A DNA stretch of 64,000 nt from Anaerolineae bacterium (GTDB taxonomy: Bacteria > Chloroflexota > Anaerolineae > Anaerolineales > Anaerolineaceae). Position 1 is the stretch's first letter. Every line of letters starts with the position of its first letter. Both the position numbers and the translations under genes were made by a program. The stretch spans positions 1,054,001 through 1,118,000 of the forward strand of contig JABUFD010000001.1 in NCBI GenBank assembly GCA_013314735.1. The letters run 5' to 3'. This document shows, piece by piece, positions 46,437-55,039 of this stretch. Under the pieces are notes generated by a model. It made no database searches. It was not told where the DNA came from and was given only the letters and a program-made list of their open reading frames with translations.

Positions 46437-47705
46437 TTATGGATCTTGAAAAGTGATTCGCCATGAACTTTCGTCGGGATTGCTGATCGACGAATCTTCT
46501 GTGACAAGGACAAACCATGTGGCTCCTGGTTTGAAGTGATAAGGTGAACCATCAGGGTCAAACACTTTCAGGGGACCATTTGCATCAGCAATCCAATATC
46601 CTTCATTGATAACACCATCTCGAAACATCATCGCTGGCATCAGTTCATCTTCATACAGGATCGCAATATCATGAAGCATAACATCATAAACCACGTAATT
46701 GCTGAACAAAACAACAATATTTTCAAAACCAATCTGCTGCATTCCAGCTGCCGCATCAGTTGAGGGAACGAAATCATCACTGAAATCATCACTTTCCTCC
46801 CATCGCAAGTAGTATCCTGAATTCGGATCATAACGCCATTGACTTTGACAAACATTGCTGAACCACAACGTTAATTCCTCTGCGGTTTCATGTTTTTCAT
46901 TGATAACTGCTTCGAACGATGCACCGACGAGTTGGCCAGGGTCCAGGGAAGGATCAAGACCTCTTTGTTTGAGGTAATCACCCAAGGCTGTCGGATCGAC
47001 AAAGACCCCTTCCAGGGAATGGGTATCCTTACCACAAATGGGTGGGCAAACTTCATGATAACGGGTATCAATAGCCCATTCCCCAAAAACAAGAGGGGAG
47101 GTAAGAATGGAGTCAACACGTTCATCGGAACCCCCATACACCAATATACCTTTGTACATCAATCCCAGCTGGGCATCTACCAACCTGCCAGATCGAATAG
47201 GCCCAGCCCACGGCGGATTCTGCCCATAAAAAATCGCCAGGAATCGGTTCATGCCCTCGCCCAGGTAATACTCAAAAACAATATCAGCCATGGACCATCC
47301 CGCTTGCGGGCGAATATCTCGTGGGTAATTCGATATTTTTACCATGATCGGCCGGCGACTCAACAAGCTACTGTCAGCACCAATCTCGCCTGTCAAAGGA
47401 TTTACATCCAGAATCATATTGGCAATCGTGGATGTCGCTGTATAGTAAGGATTTGGTGTCGCCGTTATCACTGGTTGCGTAGCCAATGGGGTAACCGCAG
47501 GTCTTTCATTGCTAACAACAGTGGTGGTGGATGTTCGATCAGGGATAGGATCAGGATTAACAACATCGTGTGTGGCCAAATCAGTCGAATACAACAATCC
47601 CGAATCATGAGTTCCAACACCATTACAACCAGACAGGAAAACAACAATCCCTATTGCAATAACTTGCCACAGCGTACTTTTGACCGATTTACCAATCCCA
47701 AGCAT
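46437..47705 (-). CDS. DUF3048 lipoprotein (YerB-like)
   Basis: 422 residues with a signal peptide and lipobox LSGC (Cys27), then a Thr/Pro-rich linker to about residue 100. NPLTGE and RPIMVKISNYP mark the start of the DUF3048 domain; ADIVFEYYLGEGMNRFLAIFY and GPIRSGRLVD are further conserved blocks. The role is unknown; Bacillus YerB is an uncharacterised lipoprotein. A TATAAT on the minus strand at 47714-47719 is so close to the ATG that the transcript may be leaderless or the box may not be the promoter. Confidence 0.86.
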   Translation of the reverse strand: MLGIGKSVKSTLWQVIAIGIVVFLSGCNGVGTHDSGLLYSTDLATHDVVNPDPIPDRTSTTTVVSNERPAVTPLATQPVITATPNPYYTATSTIANMILDVNPLTGEIGADSSLLSRRPIMVKISNYPRDIRPQAGWSMADIVFEYYLGEGMNRFLAIFYGQNPPWAGPIRSGRLVDAQLGLMYKGILVYGGSDERVDSILTSPLVFGEWAIDTRYHEVCPPICGKDTHSLEGVFVDPTALGDYLKQRGLDPSLDPGQLVGASFEAVINEKHETAEELTLWFSNVCQSQWRYDPNSGYYLRWEESDDFSDDFVPSTDAAAGMQQIGFENIVVLFSNYVVYDVMLHDIAILYEDELMPAMMFRDGVINEGYWIADANGPLKVFDPDGSPYHFKPGATWFVLVTEDSSISNPDESSWRITFQDP

Positions 47706-47825
47706 ATCAACCCATTATAGCCTAACCTTCATATGAAAGGAATTTTAAATGGGTGTAAACAAATTTTTACCTAAGATACATTCTTTTGTTACACTAAATT
47801 AATCACATTTTTCAGGGAGCAAGAG

Positions 47826-49505
47826 ATGGAGATAACGAATCAGCCTAATTTTGTGTTTATTCTGATTGACGACATGGGCTGGAAGGATTTGGGAATTTAT
47901 GGATCAGATTTTTACGAAACGCCCAACATTGATCAGCTTGCCCGTGAAGGCATGGTATTCACCAATGCATATGCTGCCTGCCCTGTGTGTTCTCCCACAC
48001 GGGCAAGCATCCTATCAGGACAATATCCAGCCCGGTTGGGATTGACCAATTACATAGGCGGTGACGAACACCCCACTTGTGGAAAGTTGATCGATGCACC
48101 TTACATTCGTGAACTGCCAACCACAGTTACCAGTCTGGCAAGCACACTACGAGACGTTAATTACCAGACCTGGCATGTGGGAAAATGGCACCTTGGCAAT
48201 CGTGAAACCTATCCTGATCGCCATGGGTTTGATGTCAATATTGGTGGATGTCATTATGGCCATCCGTTGCATGGTTATTTCAGCCCGTACGCTATCTCCA
48301 CGCTGCCAGATGGGCCACAAGGTGAATTTCTGACGGATCGGTTGACCCGGGAAGCCACCCAACTGATTCGTCAACGTGACAAAAACCGGCCATTCTTCTT
48401 AAACCTGTGGTATTACACAGTCCATAATCCAATCCAGGCGCCGACAGAATACATTCATTACTTTGAGGATAAGGCCCGGTACCTTGGGATTGACAAAGTA
48501 AATCCGTTTCAACTCGGAGAGACATTTCCCTCCACACCGAAAAAAGGGAAACGAATCTTGCGTCGAGTGTTACAGTCAAACCCGATATATGCCGCCATGA
48601 TCTATGCACTGGATCAGAATATCGGTCATCTCATGCACACCATCAAACAAGAATTCCTTGATGAAACTACGTTGGTGATATTTACATCCGATAATGGCGG
48701 GTTGGCTACTTCGGAAGGATCACCTACCAGCAATCTTCCGTTGTCGGAAGGCAAAGGCTGGTTGTACGAAGGTGGTACACGTGAGCCATTGATCGCCAGG
48801 TGGCATTCGGTTATTCATCCAGGAACCCACAGCGATACAGTAATCACATCACCAGATTTTTTCCCCACACTGACTGAGTTAGCCCGGGCAAAAATGCCCG
48901 ATAACCAGGCTTGCGATGGTATTTCATTTACCTCAACATTGGTCGGCTCGAAACCAATACATCGTGATGCCATCTTCTGGCATTATCCGCACTATGGCAA
49001 CCAGGGAGGTACGCCTGGGGCTGCGGTATTGTCTGATGGCTGGAAGTTAATTCGTCTGTTTGAAACGGGCAAACAAGAGTTGTATTATCTTCCTGATGAC
49101 ATATCTGAGGAACACAACCTGATCAACTCGCAACCACAAATCGCAGCCAAACTCACCGATAAGCTCAATGGATGGTTGTCTGAAATGGAAGCGCTAATGC
49201 CAGTGGAGAACCCAGAACACAACAACAAGCCTGAAGTGCGCGGATACCGCGAAAGAGTGCTGTTGGAAAAGTATGACCTTGAAACACCTTTAGGGATATG
49301 TATGTATGATGAGGAATTTCGCCAGTTATTTCATCAATATGATCTTGATGGAGAGCTAATCCAGGACCCGAACTACCTCGCTGCTCATCTCGATGATCCC
49401 GTAACAATAACAACAGATAAGTTGACCATACCTCGTTGGCAAGTCAACGATCTTATTATGAACAGGAATGACCCACAAACATCGGAGGAATCCGGATCCC
49501 ATTGA
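47826..49505 (+). CDS. Sulfatase, Cys-type (arylsulfatase A-like), no signal peptide
   Basis: 559 residues. LIDDMGWKDLGIYG gives the metal-binding Asp pair; Cys55 in CSPTR is the formylglycine site; GKWHLG, FTSDNGG and the C-terminal HNLI segment fit the arylsulfatase A-like group. There is no export signal, so an imported sulfated sugar or aromatic is the likely substrate. AGGGAG lies before the ATG. It is distinct from the 2904-4412 sulfatase, which belongs to a different subgroup. No sulfatase-maturing enzyme is seen. Confidence 0.87.
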   Translation: MEITNQPNFVFILIDDMGWKDLGIYGSDFYETPNIDQLAREGMVFTNAYAACPVCSPTRASILSGQYPARLGLTNYIGGDEHPTCGKLIDAPYIRELPTTVTSLASTLRDVNYQTWHVGKWHLGNRETYPDRHGFDVNIGGCHYGHPLHGYFSPYAISTLPDGPQGEFLTDRLTREATQLIRQRDKNRPFFLNLWYYTVHNPIQAPTEYIHYFEDKARYLGIDKVNPFQLGETFPSTPKKGKRILRRVLQSNPIYAAMIYALDQNIGHLMHTIKQEFLDETTLVIFTSDNGGLATSEGSPTSNLPLSEGKGWLYEGGTREPLIARWHSVIHPGTHSDTVITSPDFFPTLTELARAKMPDNQACDGISFTSTLVGSKPIHRDAIFWHYPHYGNQGGTPGAAVLSDGWKLIRLFETGKQELYYLPDDISEEHNLINSQPQIAAKLTDKLNGWLSEMEALMPVENPEHNNKPEVRGYRERVLLEKYDLETPLGICMYDEEFRQLFHQYDLDGELIQDPNYLAAHLDDPVTITTDKLTIPRWQVNDLIMNRNDPQTSEESGSH

Positions 49506-49555
49506 GCAATACTGAATTGTTGTCCGGCCAATAATGTCATTCGCCCAACCTGGTC

Positions 49556-49577
49556 ATCAATCGCGCCGGCGATTGAT
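49556..49577. repeat. Small inverted repeat after the sulfatase gene
   Basis: ATCAATCGC (49556-49564) and GCGATTGAT (49569-49577), four-base loop, without T tract. Could be a weak terminator. The rest of the 222-base gap 49506-49727 holds nothing else I can support beyond an AT-rich stretch near 49680-49700. Confidence 0.4.
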
Positions 49578-49727
49578 TGTGGAGGTGTACTGCCAACTTT
49601 TTTGCTGGAAACCTGTTCTATTCTGTGGTCATAGCCATTAGCCGGATATCACCTGTACATCAAACCATATTTGAAATTTTCCATATATAATAAATATTGT
49701 CTTGTTTGGTTGATGGAAGGATATCTT

Positions 49728-50066
49728 ATGATCTTGAAGAAACTGGTTAGACTAATTGGCTGGTTGATCGCTGCGACATCAGGTATCTTTTTGCTATATG
49801 AGCTGTACAATCTTGCGATGCGAAGCTCGATCGTTGTTCTATTTGCAGGCCCGAATATTGTTCAGACATTGGTGATTTTGTTCTTTGCAATAGGCCTGGT
49901 CCTATCAACCCAAAACCAGATACTTGGCGGGGTAATCACGACTCTAACTCCCTTAATTTATATGGTCATTCTCAGTATTGCGGCAGGGAGAATTGTCACA
50001 CCCATTTTTATCCTGCTTATGCTCATCGGGGGCATTTTTTTGCTTTTTACTGCTGAACAAGAATAA
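49728..50066 (+). CDS. Small four-segment membrane protein, unknown
   Basis: 112 residues with four hydrophobic segments and a very short polar C-terminus. No family recognised. The ATG at 49728 has GGAAGGA upstream; the open frame to 49671 adds 19 residues without a ribosome site. It precedes galT by 33 bases and may be cotranscribed with it. Confidence 0.6.
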   Translation: MILKKLVRLIGWLIAATSGIFLLYELYNLAMRSSIVVLFAGPNIVQTLVILFFAIGLVLSTQNQILGGVITTLTPLIYMVILSIAAGRIVTPIFILLMLIGGIFLLFTAEQE

Positions 50067-50099
50067 CAACTGGGTTAAAATCAATCTGGAGGAAAGCCC

Positions 50100-51152
50100 A
50101 TGAATTTTGATGCATCCCATCGCCGTAAAAATCCGTTGACTGGTCAATGGGTATTGGTCTCACCTCATCGCGCCAGGCGGCCATGGATGGGGCAGAAAGA
50201 AAAAATCGCTGAACCTGATCTGCCAGAGTATGATCCTTCATGTTATTTATGCCCGGGAAATACCCGAAACAATGGAAAAATAAATCCTTTGTACACGCAT
50301 ACATTTTCATTCGACAATGATTTTTCTGCGCTCTTGCCGCCAGACCATGTCAATGGTGAACCAGAATCAACAGCAACCGAACCGGGTCTATTTCAGGCAG
50401 AGGCGGAAACAGGGTTATGCAAAGTGGTTTGCTTTTCGCCAAAACACAATTTAAGTCTTCCAGAATTATCAGTCGACGAAATTTTACATGTGGTTAACAC
50501 ATGGGCAGATGAGACAGTCAGCCTCGGTGCAAAATCATACATCCAATACGTCCAGGTATTTGAGAATAAAGGGGCAGTCATGGGATGTTCACAGCCACAC
50601 CCCCATAGCCAGATTTGGGCGACTGGCCATGTGCCAAATGAACCCGCGCAGGAGACTGAGGAACAACGGAAATATTTTAGTACCCACCACAGCTGCATGT
50701 TGTGCGATTACCTTCAGGCAGAAAATAATTCAAAGGTACGGATTGTAGCTGCCAATGAGTCATATACAGCTTTAGTACCGTTTTGGGCTGTCTGGCCTTT
50801 TGAGATTCTGGTGATTGCCAACCGCCATTCACCAGACCTGCCTACCCAGAATCAGGATCAAAGGCGTTGTTTTGCTGATATATTGAAGCAGGTAACGATT
50901 AAATATGACAATTTATTCGAAGTTTCCTTCCCGTACAGCATGGGTTTGCACGGGGCACCGTACGACAATGATGCCCATCCGGAATGGCATTTTCATGCCC
51001 ATTTTTACCCGCCTTTACTGCGATCAGCAGTGGTAAAAAAGTTCATGGTAGGTTTTGAAATGCTGGGAATGCCTCAGCGCGACCTGACAGCGGAAACGGC
51101 AGCGGAACGCCTGCGCAATCTTCCTGATATCCATTATAAACATCGTGGTTAA
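50100..51152 (+). CDS. galT: Galactose-1-phosphate uridylyltransferase
   Basis: 350 residues. GCSQPHPHSQIWA carries the HPH motif with the uridylylated His; CYLCPGN near residue 47 fits the zinc site, and a second His-rich block (HPEWHFHAHFYPP) is near the C-terminus. It exchanges UMP between UDP-glucose and galactose 1-phosphate in the Leloir pathway. GGAGG precedes the ATG. No galK or galE is nearby; the following genes are a ThuA-like protein and an oxidoreductase. Confidence 0.95.
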   Translation: MNFDASHRRKNPLTGQWVLVSPHRARRPWMGQKEKIAEPDLPEYDPSCYLCPGNTRNNGKINPLYTHTFSFDNDFSALLPPDHVNGEPESTATEPGLFQAEAETGLCKVVCFSPKHNLSLPELSVDEILHVVNTWADETVSLGAKSYIQYVQVFENKGAVMGCSQPHPHSQIWATGHVPNEPAQETEEQRKYFSTHHSCMLCDYLQAENNSKVRIVAANESYTALVPFWAVWPFEILVIANRHSPDLPTQNQDQRRCFADILKQVTIKYDNLFEVSFPYSMGLHGAPYDNDAHPEWHFHAHFYPPLLRSAVVKKFMVGFEMLGMPQRDLTAETAAERLRNLPDIHYKHRG

Positions 51153-51159
51153 CTAACCC

Positions 51160-51780
51160 ATGTACACTACGGTCTCATTCTCTTATGGCATTATTCACCC
51201 CTCTTTACTTGCGCGAAGACTTTTTCACAGGCAAATTTTATCGAAAATCCCATCATTGCGTATCTTAACACCCACATCCTTCCGGGATTTTGCTGCCCAG
51301 ACTTACATTGATGCTGATTTATGGGTACTTTATTACCACAGAAAGCAGATTACTCCCCAGCAGACACTAAACATCATCTCCTACCTGGAACGAGGAGGGG
51401 CAATTTTGGCCATCCATTCTGCTGCGGCCTCTTTCAAATCATCTCCTGATTATGAGAAAATCATCGGGGGTAAGTTCATCCAACATGGACCGATAAGACG
51501 GTATACCATAAAACCAACCGGTGATTGTCCGAACGAATTGAAACTGCAACCAATTCAGGTGAAAGATGAACTCTATTTCCATCAATTTGAGTCTGCGAAC
51601 ACGATCCTGTACCATACCACAGTCAATGGCACGTTAGAACCCATCCTGTGGATGAAAGATCACCATCCCGGAAAAATCATGTACTTTGCGCCAGGTCATT
51701 TGTCATCGACTTTTCGTAATACTCATATCCAGGATTTGTTATCGAAAGCCATCAACTTCCTGTTGAGCAAAGGAAAATGA
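51160..51780 (+). CDS. ThuA-like domain protein
   Basis: 206 residues with the class I glutamine amidotransferase-like fold of ThuA/trehalose-utilisation proteins: YLERGGAILAIHSAAASF, the family-typical GGKFIQHGP, and a C-terminal FAPGHLSSTFRN. ThuA homologues occur next to Gfo/Idh/MocA oxidoreductases in sugar catabolism clusters, as here, where the stop overlaps the next start by four bases. The reaction is not established. No ribosome site is visible; it begins eight bases after galT and may be translationally coupled. Confidence 0.75.
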   Translation: MYTTVSFSYGIIHPSLLARRLFHRQILSKIPSLRILTPTSFRDFAAQTYIDADLWVLYYHRKQITPQQTLNIISYLERGGAILAIHSAAASFKSSPDYEKIIGGKFIQHGPIRRYTIKPTGDCPNELKLQPIQVKDELYFHQFESANTILYHTTVNGTLEPILWMKDHHPGKIMYFAPGHLSSTFRNTHIQDLLSKAINFLLSKGK

Positions 51781-52808
51781 AAACACACAAATTTTCATTA
51801 GCCCTCATTGGTTGCGGTGATATTGCAGCTTATGTAGCACTCTTCGCTAAAACTTTACCCAGATTTTCCATATCGACCTGTTGCGCCGCGAATTACGAGG
51901 ATGCGAAACGATTTGCCGCCAAATATGGCATTGCGCAGGCTGAACCTGACTATGACACGTTACTCGCCCGGAATAATTTTGACGCCGTATACCTGGCTAT
52001 ACCGCATCACCTTCACCTTCCCTTCACCCAGCAGGCACTCAGGCGTGGATATCCAGTTTTATGTGAAAAACCCATAGCGTCAACTCTGTACCATGCACAA
52101 GAAATGATAGACACGACGGAGGCTGTTCACGGCAAAGTAGGCATTAATTACCAATATCGGTATGATCAGAAATGCTGGCAAATGAAACAGGAAATCCAAA
52201 GCAACCGACTGGGCAAGATATTCCAGATTCAAATTAATGTGCCCTGGCACCGCGATATTACCTATTTCGATAGCAGCCCTTGGCATCGCCAGCTGGCAAC
52301 TGCGGGAGGTGGAACCCTCCTCACCCAGGGCAGTCATTTCCTGGATATCGCTCTCTGGTCACTTCCAAACAAACCTATGTATGCGATGGGTAAAACAACT
52401 CGCAGATTATTTACCTCACCAGACATCGAAATCGAAGATCTCGCAATGGGCATTGTCGAGATGTCGGACGGTACATTGATTGAAATTGTTTCGACAATGA
52501 CATCAGTTCCCGGCCGGCCCGCAACCATAACTGTATATGGAGAGAGAGGTATATTAAAATACATCGCCAGCAGTCTGCCATCTCTTCGATATACTGGCAT
52601 TAAACCTTCCAGGACATTCCAACCACTCACCGCCCATGGGATTCATGCCCTCGCCAGAAGTTTACGTGCCTTCCAATTCTGGATTCAGGGTGGCCCTCCA
52701 TATTTCACCTCGATACAGGATGCTTTCCCTGTCATGGCAGTTATCGACGCCATATATCGTTCATCATTATCTGGGAAACAGGAAGGTATCGGTTTGGGAA
52801 TGCAATAA
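51777..52808 (+). CDS. Gfo/Idh/MocA-family oxidoreductase
   Basis: 343 residues. LIGCGDIAAYV is the NAD(P)-binding loop; LCEKPIAS is the diagnostic EKP motif with the catalytic Lys near residue 98; GGGTLLTQGSHFLDIALW resembles the second conserved block. Such enzymes oxidise or reduce sugars or sugar derivatives. The ATGA overlap with the ThuA-like gene suggests a functional pair acting on the same sugar. The stop codon lies in the A-rich arm of the opposing terminator. Confidence 0.87.
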   Translation: MKTHKFSLALIGCGDIAAYVALFAKTLPRFSISTCCAANYEDAKRFAAKYGIAQAEPDYDTLLARNNFDAVYLAIPHHLHLPFTQQALRRGYPVLCEKPIASTLYHAQEMIDTTEAVHGKVGINYQYRYDQKCWQMKQEIQSNRLGKIFQIQINVPWHRDITYFDSSPWHRQLATAGGGTLLTQGSHFLDIALWSLPNKPMYAMGKTTRRLFTSPDIEIEDLAMGIVEMSDGTLIEIVSTMTSVPGRPATITVYGERGILKYIASSLPSLRYTGIKPSRTFQPLTAHGIHALARSLRAFQFWIQGGPPYFTSIQDAFPVMAVIDAIYRSSLSGKQEGIGLGMQ

Positions 52809-52841
52809 AAAAAGGAGCATGCTGACTTTACAACATGCTCC
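52806..52841 (-). terminator. Rho-independent terminator after tRNA-His
   Basis: On the minus strand an eight-bp stem (52834-52841 with 52814-52821) with a 12-base loop is followed by a run of T at 52813-52807. It ends the hisS-tRNA-His transcript. Confidence 0.85.
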
Positions 52842-52849
52842 CTGACCAG

Positions 52850-52922
52850 GGTGGCTGATGGGATTTGAACCCACAACAACTGCATCCACAGTGCAGCGCT
52901 CTGCCGTTGAGCTACAGCCACC
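52850..52922 (-). tRNA. tRNA-His (GTG)
   Basis: A full cloverleaf on the minus strand: acceptor GTGGCTG/CAGCCAC, D arm GCTC/GAGC, anticodon stem CTGCA/TGCAG with anticodon GTG at 52887-52889, and the T arm with GTTCAAATC. The extra G-1 of histidine tRNAs is encoded (52922) and faces C73 (52850). The 3' CCA is not encoded. Confidence 0.95.
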
Positions 52923-52955
52923 ATAGCGCACAAAAGTATATCATAGCCAATATTT

Positions 52956-54221
52956 TCACGCAAGCAATTTTTTGATCTCTGAGATCCCTTCAGCAAAAGG
53001 ATATGCAGTCTGTTCTCGAGTTCCCAGGTTCTTTATCGTCAATTGTCCATTTGCAATCTCATCAGGCCCTCGCAGAACAACGGTATTAATGTTCTTGCGG
53101 TCAGCATATTTGAATTGTTTCACCAGCTTGGCGGGTTCAGGATACACAACCGTATTGATTCCGTTCGCCCTTAAAGTACTACCCAGGCTGAATGCATCGC
53201 TGATCGTTGCCTCGTCAAAAACACATACCAGAACAGCATTGTTTAATACCGCCGGAGATGGCAGCAGGCCATAATCGCCGAGGACAATTTTGATCATTAC
53301 ATCACCCATGGCAAAACCCACACCAGCCATTGGTGTTCCACCAACATCACTGACCAGATTGTCATAATGACCACCACCCAGGATTGCCCGCCCCCCTGAC
53401 ACGTCAACGGCTTCAAAAACAACACCTGTGTAGTAATCTAACCCCCGAATGACCGCGCTATCATAGACTATGTAGTCAGACACACCCATCGCATTTAGAA
53501 TTCCTAATACTTCGCTCAGGTGTGGAGATTCCGTCCACAATTCGGTATTGTGCAAGAGGCCCAACAATCCTTGCGACTGTTCCCGTGAAAAACCAGAATC
53601 AATTACAAATTTCTCCCAATCTACGGCATCCATCTTGGGTTTCCGATCGATCAGTTTAAAAACCTGGCCGTGTTTTTCAGGCAGGATATTTAATGCATCC
53701 AGCTGTTGATTCATCAATTGCCTGTCATTCACACGGATTTTTACCATCTCAGGCTGCAAACCAACGTTGCGAAAAAACGCCGCACAAACTGCAATCAGTT
53801 CTGCATCAGCCGCTGGCCCAGATACATCCACCATATCAATGTTCCATTGATAAAATTCCCGTGTCCTGCCGCGCTGTGGACGTTCATAACGCCAGAATGG
53901 ACCAAATGAATACCAGCGCAAAGGCATCACCAATTGTTGCTGTTTTTGTGCCACCATCCGGGCAAGAGTTGGCGTCAATTCCGGCCGCAGAGTAATCAGG
54001 TCTCCGCCTCGATCTTTAAAACAAAATGCTTGCTCCATTACCAGCTCTTCCCCAGATTTCGCAGCATAAAGCTCAAGCGATTCCAGGAACGGTCCATCCC
54101 AGGCTTCATAACCGAAAGAACGAGAAGTTTGTTGAATGGCCCCTTCTAACCATTGATGGATTGCCATATCTTCAGGATAAAAATCGCGTGTGCCTTTTAT
54201 TGGGCGGATTACTTGTCTCAT
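52956..54221 (-). CDS. hisS: Histidyl-tRNA synthetase
   Basis: 421 residues, class II synthetase charging tRNA-His. IKGTRDFYPED opens the protein; LRPELTPTLARM is part of motif 2; RGLDYYTGVVFE is the HisA signature; the C-terminal anticodon-binding domain covers about 330-421. Its cognate tRNA gene follows 33 bases downstream with a terminator after it, and no gene between, so enzyme and substrate RNA are probably cotranscribed. A strong promoter lies upstream at 54294-54322. Confidence 0.97.
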   Translation of the reverse strand: MRQVIRPIKGTRDFYPEDMAIHQWLEGAIQQTSRSFGYEAWDGPFLESLELYAAKSGEELVMEQAFCFKDRGGDLITLRPELTPTLARMVAQKQQQLVMPLRWYSFGPFWRYERPQRGRTREFYQWNIDMVDVSGPAADAELIAVCAAFFRNVGLQPEMVKIRVNDRQLMNQQLDALNILPEKHGQVFKLIDRKPKMDAVDWEKFVIDSGFSREQSQGLLGLLHNTELWTESPHLSEVLGILNAMGVSDYIVYDSAVIRGLDYYTGVVFEAVDVSGGRAILGGGHYDNLVSDVGGTPMAGVGFAMGDVMIKIVLGDYGLLPSPAVLNNAVLVCVFDEATISDAFSLGSTLRANGINTVVYPEPAKLVKQFKYADRKNINTVVLRGPDEIANGQLTIKNLGTREQTAYPFAEGISEIKKLLA

Positions 54222-54293
54222 GGGTTTCTATCATGCTTTCTAATGTAGTTTGACCGGTTTCGAAGTAAATAAAAAATAAAAAATCCCTTCCAT

Positions 54294-54322
54294 ATTATAG
54301 TAAACATATGAAATCATGCCAA
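54294..54322 (-). promoter_or_regulatory. Sigma-70-type promoter of hisS
   Basis: On the minus strand TTGGCA (54317-54322) and TATAAT (54294-54299) are separated by exactly 17 bases, about 70 bases before the hisS start. Confidence 0.65.
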
Positions 54323-54344
54323 TGGTATAATCCTTTCGTCACCA

Positions 54345-54448
54345 TTGAACAAATCCCGCAGTAACAGGTTCGCCCACCGATTTGACAATGTACACCGTTG
54401 AACAATGACATTTAGTATCTGACTGTTTTTTATTTCACAAAGTACAAT
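54345..54448 (+). promoter_or_regulatory. Possible control region of the hydrogenase operon
   Basis: Three similar elements, TTGAACAA (54345), TTGACAATG (54382) and TTGAACAATG (54398), lie upstream of a TACAAT box at 54443-54448, 51 bases before the first hydrogenase gene. No good -35 partner is found, so the promoter and any regulator binding are tentative. Confidence 0.3.
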
Positions 54449-54498
54449 GGTGACATGCTGTAGAAATGTGTCTGTTGTTAATTTAATTTGGAGTCTAT

Positions 54499-55005
54499 AT
54501 GAAAACTGTATTAGAAAAGGTTCCCCAGGGAGACCCGTTGACCATTCCTGAGCAGAAAGCCGTCATTGACGCAATTATTGACCGTAATCGGCAAAAACCC
54601 GGTGCGACCATGGTTGTTCTCAGTGAGATGCAAAACGAAATTGGTTTTCTCTCCGAACCCATGCAGGAATACATCGCCAGTGAATTGCAAGTACCATTAA
54701 GTTCTGTGCATGGCGTGGTGACATTCTATTCCTTCTTTACCACCACTCCCCGCGGACGACATTCAATCAAGTTTTGCCTCGGCACAGCATGCTATGTTGG
54801 CGGTGCTGATCAATTGATTGAGAAAGCAGAACAGGTTTTAGGGATTAAGATTGGTGAAACTACACCTAATGGTGCGATCACCATCGAAACCTGCCGTTGC
54901 GTTGGTGCCTGCAGTCAGGCACCTGTTATCGCAATTGATGAAGAACTGTTCGGGAAGATGACTGCTGCCAAATTACCCAAAGTTCTGGCCCAATACCAGG
55001 ATTGA
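54499..55005 (+). CDS. hoxE: NuoE/HoxE/HydC-like [2Fe-2S] subunit
   Basis: 168 residues with a helical N-terminus and a thioredoxin-like [2Fe-2S] domain. The four ligands are in CLGTAC near residue 94 and CRCVGAC near 135. It relays electrons beside the flavin subunit of NADH dehydrogenases, Hox hydrogenases and HydABC-type hydrogenases. It is the first gene of a five-gene operon. GGAG lies before the ATG. In bifurcating enzymes the same subunit is called HydC. Confidence 0.9.
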   Translation: MKTVLEKVPQGDPLTIPEQKAVIDAIIDRNRQKPGATMVVLSEMQNEIGFLSEPMQEYIASELQVPLSSVHGVVTFYSFFTTTPRGRHSIKFCLGTACYVGGADQLIEKAEQVLGIKIGETTPNGAITIETCRCVGACSQAPVIAIDEELFGKMTAAKLPKVLAQYQD

Positions 55006-55039
55006 CCACCAGTTACGAAAGCATTGAGGAACAGAGAAA

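Noticed and set aside
46890-47720. A 276-codon open frame on the plus strand
   Set aside because: It is antisense to the DUF3048 lipoprotein gene, has no recognisable motif, and its composition mirrors the real gene.
54382-54387. TTGACA as a -35 box for the hydrogenase operon
   Set aside because: No acceptable -10 box lies 15-19 bases downstream; it fits better as one of three similar repeats.
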